From positions 44,198,383 through 44,262,382 of the forward strand of contig NC_052133.2 of the NCBI RefSeq assembly GCF_016086655.4: a stretch of 64,000 nucleotides of DNA, in the 5' to 3' direction. The DNA is from Lepeophtheirus salmonis (lineage: Eukaryota > Arthropoda > Copepoda > Siphonostomatoida > Caligidae). Below, in pieces: positions 57,664 through 64,000 of the stretch; positions within the stretch are counted from its first letter, which is position 1; each line of letters starts with the position of its first letter. The translations under genes and the position numbers were made by a program. Under the pieces are notes generated by a model. It made no database searches, was not told the origin of the DNA, and saw only the letters and a list, made by a program, of their open reading frames with translations.

Positions 57664-58363
57664 AGGGGCGTCCACAGGATTATATTTGGAGGGCTTGTTC
57701 TTCGATTTTTTTTTTTTTTTTTTAAATCCAAAAATTACTTTTATTTGGAAAAAAAATTAAAAAACCCTACCGCTCCTCCAACAAAATTTCAAAAGTTTAT
57801 TGTTCGGACAAAAAAAAAATCAAAAGTTAAATTACAAAAATTCACAAAAAAAATTGAAAAATTAAATGCAAAAAAAATTCAAAATTGCAATTCTATAGAG
57901 TACATTTTTGTGAAAAAAAAAAATAACGAAGGAAATTTCAAATGTTTACTTTTTTGAAAAAAAAGGAAATCTATTATAAAATTATTTCCAAAAATTTCAA
58001 AAATCAACAGTTATTCAAAAAAAAAAAGTAAAAAATCTATAACTATTCACAAAAAATTTGATATATCTACAGCTGCTCCAAAAAAAAATAATTTTTAGAA
58101 AAAATCTCAACGATTAAATTATAAATATTAAATTTTTTTTGGAAAATCTTTCAAAAAATCCATAGCTATTTTCAAAAAAACTGTTGGTTTTTTTGAAAAA
58201 AAAAATTGACTTCAAAGTTACATTTTTGGAAAAATGAAAAAGGCAGAAAAAAAAAAAAATATTGAAAAAAAAAATTAATTTAATTTTAGGAAATTTGTAT
58301 ATTTTAGGAGGTGGGTGGGTGGGGTCTATAGCCACTCCAGCCTCCTCCTACGGATGTCCCTTC
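57664..58363 (-). repeat. Dispersed repeat R1, longest copy (about 700 bp)
   Basis: Starts AGGGGCGTCCACAGGATTAT and ends TAGCCACTCCAGCCTCCTCC..ACGGATGTCCCTTC. The interior is A-rich with repeated AAATC(A/C)ACAGCTATTC-type units, expanded relative to other copies. Confidence 0.75.
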
Positions 58364-59440
58364 TATTCTATAATAAAATGGTTAGGTTGAGGAGAAGTAG
58401 TTTTTGTCCTCTTTTTACATGCGCTGCCTCTGATATAGTTATCGAGGAGAAAATGATTTACTGCTATAAAGAGAATAACTTTCTATATTTAAAATAGAAT
58501 GAGCGGAGGGGAAATTTTATAATTATACTTAAATTCATAAATATTATCACATTTTTCGTCTTTAAATCAGAATATTAATGAAAATTTGTATGATTATGAT
58601 GTCCTTCTTATAAAACTATCCCAATTATAATTATGATAAGTGTTCAATATCTCAACTTCTACTTCAGAATAAATGAAGCTCCATCCTAACCCATCAAATT
58701 TACTCATAAATAATCAATTAATCATTCAATTAATTTTATGTAAATCTCTGGACCTAAGTTTTATTATGAATCATTACAAAATAGATAAACGTCAATTCCT
58801 AATCATAGTCAGTGTTTAAATTAAATGACATCTTCCACAACTACCAATTTTTCAATATTCTACTTATAGTGTAATATAAAAATAACAACGATATCAAATA
58901 ACATCTGTGCTCTGTGATAGTTTTATAAAAGCTCTTTAGAATTTTGGTCATATATGTATAGGAGATAATATACTCATTTAATAGAAAATATAGAGTTAAT
59001 TATAACTCACGAACAGTGATGAAAAACCTGTGTAAAATGGGCATGGTACCCCTGAGAAGGAGGAGCTCAGATACAATCAGCTGTAACAGGGGAGGAGGGA
59101 GAGAAGTAAACAAATAAGGACATTGGCTAAAACTACTCCAATATCTATACCCAAAAATGTTTTTATTAATGACTAATACTTCGTTTATTTATCAAAAGTA
59201 ATGAATTATGAAATAGCCATGACATATCAAGTGAGACAAATTAATCGAGAACTGACAACAATACAAATAAGGTATTTTTGGTTTTGTTCTCTTTCATAAA
59301 TTTTAATGCTCTTAATCCAACACCTCAAAGTCTGAAAGCCTTTCTCTTGTTTAAAAGATAAAAATCATTTTTCTTCTTTTTCCGTCAAACAGTTTATAAG
59401 TCTAATAATATTAATATTGTGTAATGATGATGCAATCAAG
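58364..59440. other. Non-coding stretch with a weak R3 fragment
   Basis: The complement of 58990-59110 resembles the CCTCCC..TGTTACAGCTGATTGTA part of R3. Nothing else is recognised. Confidence 0.4.
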
Positions 59441-59705
59441 TGTTTTTATGTGACGCAGCATTGTAGATGTTGACCATTTTCGGTGCCCAAAGAACCAAGT
59501 TTTATAAGAATGAAAATCTTTTTTTCATTAATATTAGGGAAAATAGTCAACTTTGGGAAAGTAAAGATTGAGGGAGCTGCCTGCAACAACCCACACGGGT
59601 TTGTGAGTTCTTTGGAGTACGCTTTCAAGGCTGCATGGACCATAGTAAGAGTGCAGGGGTCGTCATTGAGTCTGAGGAAGGTACATATTGACAAAAAATG
59701 TTGAT
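59440..59705 (+). pseudogene. DNA-transposon C-terminal remnant with a dispersed flank
   Basis: 59565-59700 reads KIEGAACNNPHGFVSSLEYAFKAAW...SLSLRKV, similar in layout to Tc1/mariner C-terminal helices (ACxxPHxxVxSLKxAxxxAW). The preceding segment (GCATTGTAGATGTTGACCATTTT) is repeated at 61900-61990. No catalytic motif is left. Confidence 0.45.
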
Positions 59706-60464
59706 TTAGTTATAATTCACTAAAAGTAAATTAATTTAGTTATCACTATCTTCACCAACTAGTTTTTAATGAAGTTTGGTTTGAAAAGTAATCTTCAGAA
59801 TAAAGTTAAATAAGACGCATGGAGTATTTCCAAATTGTCGATAAAAAGTTAATTATAGCAATGGGAGGAATGATTCTTTTCCTCCAATTATCCTACTTGT
59901 CTCGTCCATAAAGGATAAAAAAAATAACAATAATTTGATTGGAATTTTCAATAGATATTACTTTGTTTATGATTTACACCAAGAAGTATTCAATGTAGGT
60001 GTTGTGTCTTTTTTGATTTTTAAAGCCATTTGATGGAGTTTAATCAAGGTTTATTACAAGTTTGTTCATTTTATGAAGTAAAAAATGGCAGCTTTAATGC
60101 CGTTTTATTCAATTATGATGAATTATGGCGGGCAATCCAATAATGATAGCCATGAAAAACTGTAGAATATCACCTCAAGAATAAAATGGGCTGCACCCCA
60201 TATAAATAATGAACGGACATGTCTATTAGAATCTGCTCTATTATTAAGAACAAAGTTGTGTTTTTAAATAAAGATTTTTGAGTTTTTGTTCAGGAATAGA
60301 GAATTTATTTTATTCAAAGTAACTGACTGCCGGTTTTTGTGGATATTTATATGAAAAGGAATTATTTTCTCCTTTATCCCTCTCATTTTAGAATATTAAT
60401 CTTTTTTAAAGACTTAATAGGCTGGTAACACTGAAATTAATAATTAAGAAACTAGCATTGGATA

Positions 60465-61159
60465 TACAGGGTGTGCAAGCAATCTGTGCCACGGATAGTG
60501 GTTTTTTTAAAGGGAATTTTCTATCTTACCATTTATCAAATGAAAATAATAAAACCAAATAATGAAGGCTCGATGGATTCTAATTTATTTTATTCGATAA
60601 AATCACATCCAGCCACAATTACACTCTATATACGAGTTCGAAGGTACAAGAAGGCCTTTGCCACTTGGCAAATCCTTGAATTCCATCTTTATCCGTCTGA
60701 TAATTTTGTCTTCGGTGTTGCAAGAGATTTGGTTGGTTCGTCTTTCTATAGCGTCTTACACAAAAAACGCGTTTTGAGTTTGGAGCTCAAAAATTCAATG
60801 AAATGAACTCGTTAAAATAGTCTTTGAGCCCATAAATAATTTTTTGGGGAGATGAGAGGGAGTCTAGTCGTGCTGTAGCCGCAGTTTCTCTCATAACCCT
60901 GCGAACGAACGTCTCACTCAGTCCCAGAGTTCATGAAAATGTTTTTTGTCGCTCTGGGTGCGAATCCCAAAAGGAGGGCTCCGCGCATTTCCAAATATTT
61001 GGATAAATAATTCGTAAATTGATTCAATTTTTTCCCTACTTTTCCAAGTTTGAATATATATTGCCAAAAAAACAACAACTCAAAAACCAGCTGCCTGAGA
61101 GCACGGCCCTTCTAAAAAATGACACAAAGTAGAGGCATAGATAGCTTGCACACCTTGTA
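60465..61159 (+). mobile_element. Non-autonomous element with TACAGGGTGTGCAAGC ends
   Basis: The left TACAGGGTGTGCAAGC and right GCTTGCACACCTTGTA are complementary with one mismatch, in a TA context. The interior (695 bp) has an open frame of 111 codons from 60471 that starts inside the terminus and shows no transposase motif I can identify. It is followed after 8 bp by another mariner start. Confidence 0.65.
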
Positions 61160-61166
61160 TACTATA

Positions 61167-61650
61167 TACCGGGTGGTCCAATAACATCTGAACACTTACT
61201 ATTTCAATAATTAATGAAGGTCGAGTAATTTAAATCAATTCCTATTTCGATATGTTAAAGCATAAAAAATTAGTCACAAAACTGTAGCTATCAAGCTCAT
61301 GTACCAGTCGAGAAATGTCACTTAAACGGGAGCGACAAATTTCTATTCACATGCTCCAAGCTGTTGGGCATCTACAAGACCAACGTCTACACCATCAGCA
61401 TCCTTGAAACATTGGAGAAGAAGAACAACTCTCTCAAAAAGGTCAATAGAACCAGATAAGTTAAAGAAAACAGCCATTGCCAATCCCTTCAATTCCATGA
61501 GGGTCCACGCAAGAGATCTTGGGATTTTACACCAGACTATCCAGAGAGCTATAAAAAAGAGATTGTAAATACCATTGTAGCCTGGAGAGGCCACTTTTGA
61601 CACCAGCAATAAAATAAACTTGTAAATGATTCTTTTTTGTCTCTTTTTTC
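61167..61650 (+). mobile_element. Mariner 5' fragment
   Basis: Starts CCGGGTGGTCCAATAACATC. A leader leads to MSLKRERQISIHMLQA (61315) and, after frameshifts, SMRVHARDLGILHQTIQRAI. It breaks off near 61650 without a catalytic domain. Confidence 0.7.
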
Positions 61651-61889
61651 CACCTACATCACTGATGCCCCCCTCGACATGCACCCAAAAGCGTTGTTTC
61701 CAAAAAAAAATAACGAAAAAATATATATTTGAATGAAGATAATTAATGTTTAATTTACTTCTATCCTGTGATAAAGTTAATTTCGTCATCAATTTTTGCA
61801 CTCGTCTTGTTTTGTTACATTTTTATCGTCAATGTATTATTTCGTCAAAAAGATAATATTCAATGCTTAGGTCTATATATAGAGTGCTT

Positions 61890-62230
61890 TCACATGACGC
61901 CTGCATTGTTGATGTCGACCATTTTGGGGGCTTAAACAACTAAGTTTTGTACTAATGAAAACATTTTTTCATTAATATTAAGTAAAATAATGTTTAAATA
62001 GGATCAACAAATAAAAAGGACTTAAACCTAACTGTATATCAATAATCTATCCCTTAATTGCCTAGTTATATGCATATATCATTACCTAAAATGTAATCTT
62101 AATACGTTTTTACATATTAATACAATCTTATTTTCATATTGTAGATTAACATGAACTATTGCAATGGAAAGTATAAGATATTTTCTCTAATCATCCTACT
62201 TTTCTCATCCTTAATCGATCAAAAAAATCA
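61890..62230 (+). repeat. Dispersed repeats including R4 plus-strand copy (62095-62225)
   Basis: 61895-61990 repeats the flank seen at 59440-59540. 62095-62225 is the complement of 47986-48135 (CAATCTTATTTTCATATTGTAGATTAA...CATCCTACTTTTCTCATCC). Confidence 0.55.
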
Positions 62231-63092
62231 ATTGAAATCTGAACACTTACTAATTCAGTAATTATTGAAGATTGAGTGAATGAATTTAATTCATATTCCG
62301 ATATATTAAATCATATATAATTAGTTACAAAGCGAACAAATTTGAGCTGTAAAGCTTACATACAACTCGAAAAAATCCCACACTTACGTAATCGACGAAT
62401 TTACATTCGCGCACTCCTTGACACTGGAAGAGGCAGAATTAAAGGTACTTAAGCTTTCGAGAGATTGGTGAATCAACAAGGATACTTAGAACCACAAATC
62501 ACCCTGCCTCCACTATGCCCTTTGGTATTGTGGCCTCTGACAGCAAGGCAGCTCCTCTTGTTTGTTTCCTGGTCGTTCACAGGCTCACGGGGTGCGACTA
62601 TGTGACTGCCTTGAATGAGAACCTTTTGTCGTGGGTGCAGTTAAACTATTCTGATGGAAATATTGTTTTCCAGCAGGATGGTCACCTGTACAAACCTCAA
62701 AAGGCACAGAAATGGTTGACCAACTACATTCCCTTTTGGTACAAACACTTTTGCCCCCCCCCCCTACAACCCTGATGCCAAAACCCCTCGACTATATCTT
62801 TTATATGTATGCCAGGAGGAAGGCCTGCAGTGTTCGTTATCCAAACACCGAGAGCCTCATAGCCACTATCAGTCAGTACTGGGACGTCATGACAGAGAAG
62901 TACATCTGTAGCATGTGCTAGTCCTTCCACCACCAACTGGATGCCATCATTGCCGCTAAGGACAGCTACATTCATGATTAGAAAGCTCAATTTATAGTAT
63001 TAATTTTGTGGAAATTATATTGCTAATGAATAAATTATATCTTGTTGAAGCTTCAAATTCAAAGTGTTCAGATGTTAATGGACCACTCGGTA
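62230..63092 (+). mobile_element. Mariner deletion derivative with C-terminal catalytic half
   Basis: The left leader is ATCTGAACACTTACTAATTCA and the right end is GTTAATGGACCACTCGGTA. The reading frame holds WVQLNYSDGNIVFQQDGHLY (second catalytic Asp), then in another frame the third motif region (PNPDAKTPRL-like), SLIATISQYWDVMTEKYICS and MPSLPLRTATFM in place of the usual IIAAxGGYI end. The first catalytic region is deleted. Confidence 0.75.
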
Positions 63093-63689
63093 TTTTCTGA
63101 TTTGTGCAGGAAACTTTTGTGCAAAAATATTGTCCTACTGTTGAAATCCGTATGACATTGTATGATTGAAATAAATATTTTCTTAGAATTATCCTTTGAT
63201 TCCCTCAACAAATTTTAATTTCCCCCTCTTCATAATTTTCGAAATGATTGATAATGTTTTTACGTTCCTCTTTTTTTTCTCAAAGAAAATCATCTTGTGA
63301 GAGACTCGGACACGACAAACTCACGCCAATTAGTCTGTATAATTACAACTAATTATAGACACATATATAAATATTTATTTTTCTCATCTCCGTTTCAGGA
63401 AAAGGTCGGTTCATTCACCCACAATAACATGTTTGAATTGACACTGTTTTATGAAGATTATTCTAGTGGAATATTGTTTTAAAAATCATTTTTTGATTGG
63501 ATATGAGAAATTTAATTTGTTCATATACGAATATTTGTTCATGAGGTGATGCAATATCAGGACTCTCGAGAAATCTACAAGCTGTGAATTTTAAATCCGT
63601 AATTTTTAAGGATAATATACATTACAATTTATTTCCCAAAATAAAATCAGAAATTCACAAGCCTTTTGCTTTTACATGACGTGGTCCAT

Positions 63690-64000
63690 AGTGAAGTCAA
63701 TCACTCAAACCAACCACCTCCAGCTTCAACCCTAGCTTTCAATCTGGCTTTGAACCTGTAACAAGCCTTGATGAAAAACTCATTTTCCTGTTAGCCCTTT
63801 CCTCGAGAATGGAAGCCCGCAAGGAGTCAAAAATGTTATTTGCACGTTTATTAGACTATTTCTACAAGACCTCTACCCATAGTAGTCCAAGGTGTTCAGA
63901 TCTAGCAGGTTAGGAGTCTACATTTTCTTTGCCCAAAACATAAATGTCTTAAAAATGTTATTTTTTCCAGAATAAATCCAGTTTCAAATATCCGATTTGG
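63690..64000 (-). pseudogene. Tc1/mariner remnant running off the right edge
   Basis: The minus strand reads DLNTLDYYG (third catalytic region), CRNSLINVQ, then in shifted frame SLRASILE and FKARLKARVEAGGG, a transposase C-terminus. The last 50 bases also occur at about 3690-3735. Confidence 0.6.

Noticed and set aside
62724..62990. Minus-strand frame of 88 codons
   Set aside because: It is antisense to the plus-strand mariner catalytic region (FQQDG) and is a shadow frame.
1..64000. tRNA, rRNA or CRISPR features
   Set aside because: No tRNA-like TTCGANNC box with a matching acceptor stem, no rRNA-like conserved blocks and no regularly spaced short repeats were seen by eye. A covariance-model scan was not possible.

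Overview
The window is from a strongly AT-rich animal nuclear genome. The coding parts are spliced exons with GT/AG borders, and three genes match metazoan families: the repair factor XPA, the GPI-transamidase subunit PIG-S, and a LAMP-type lysosomal membrane protein. The heavy load of mariner/Tc1 debris, hAT pieces and MITEs suggests an arthropod. A parasitic copepod of the sea-louse type is my best guess, but that is inference.

Layout. 1-8.2 kb: three minus-strand exons of a gene I cannot name (1760-1934, 2263-2394, 8018-8180), which runs off the left edge, interrupted by repeats and a large foldback element (5141-6006). 8.2-22.3 kb: no host gene; nested transposons and MITEs. 22.3-25.4 kb: complete two-exon XPA on the minus strand. 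25.5-35.6 kb: gene-poor, with a 1.6 kb long-arm inverted-repeat element (27205-28790), nested MITEs (30.6-32.8 kb) and a composite MITE/mariner/hAT stack (33.4-35.1 kb). 35.64-35.86 kb: one minus-strand first exon, possibly an alternative first exon of the unnamed left-hand gene. 37.8-44.0 kb: the gene-dense core, PIGS followed by a LAMP gene on the plus strand, about 0.5 kb apart. 44-64 kb: transposon graveyard with at least eight mariner/Tc1 remnants and one weak cysteine-rich ORF.

The host genes do not form a pathway: XPA acts in nuclear nucleotide excision repair, PIG-S in the ER membrane, and LAMP in the endolysosomal membrane. The most notable structures are the two foldback elements, several dated nestings of transposons with visible target duplications or empty sites, a possible pair of alternative first exons, and a LAMP whose cytosolic tail is long, acidic and ends in NPF motifs. 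Exon borders, repeat families and homology were judged by eye from the sequence; no search was run.
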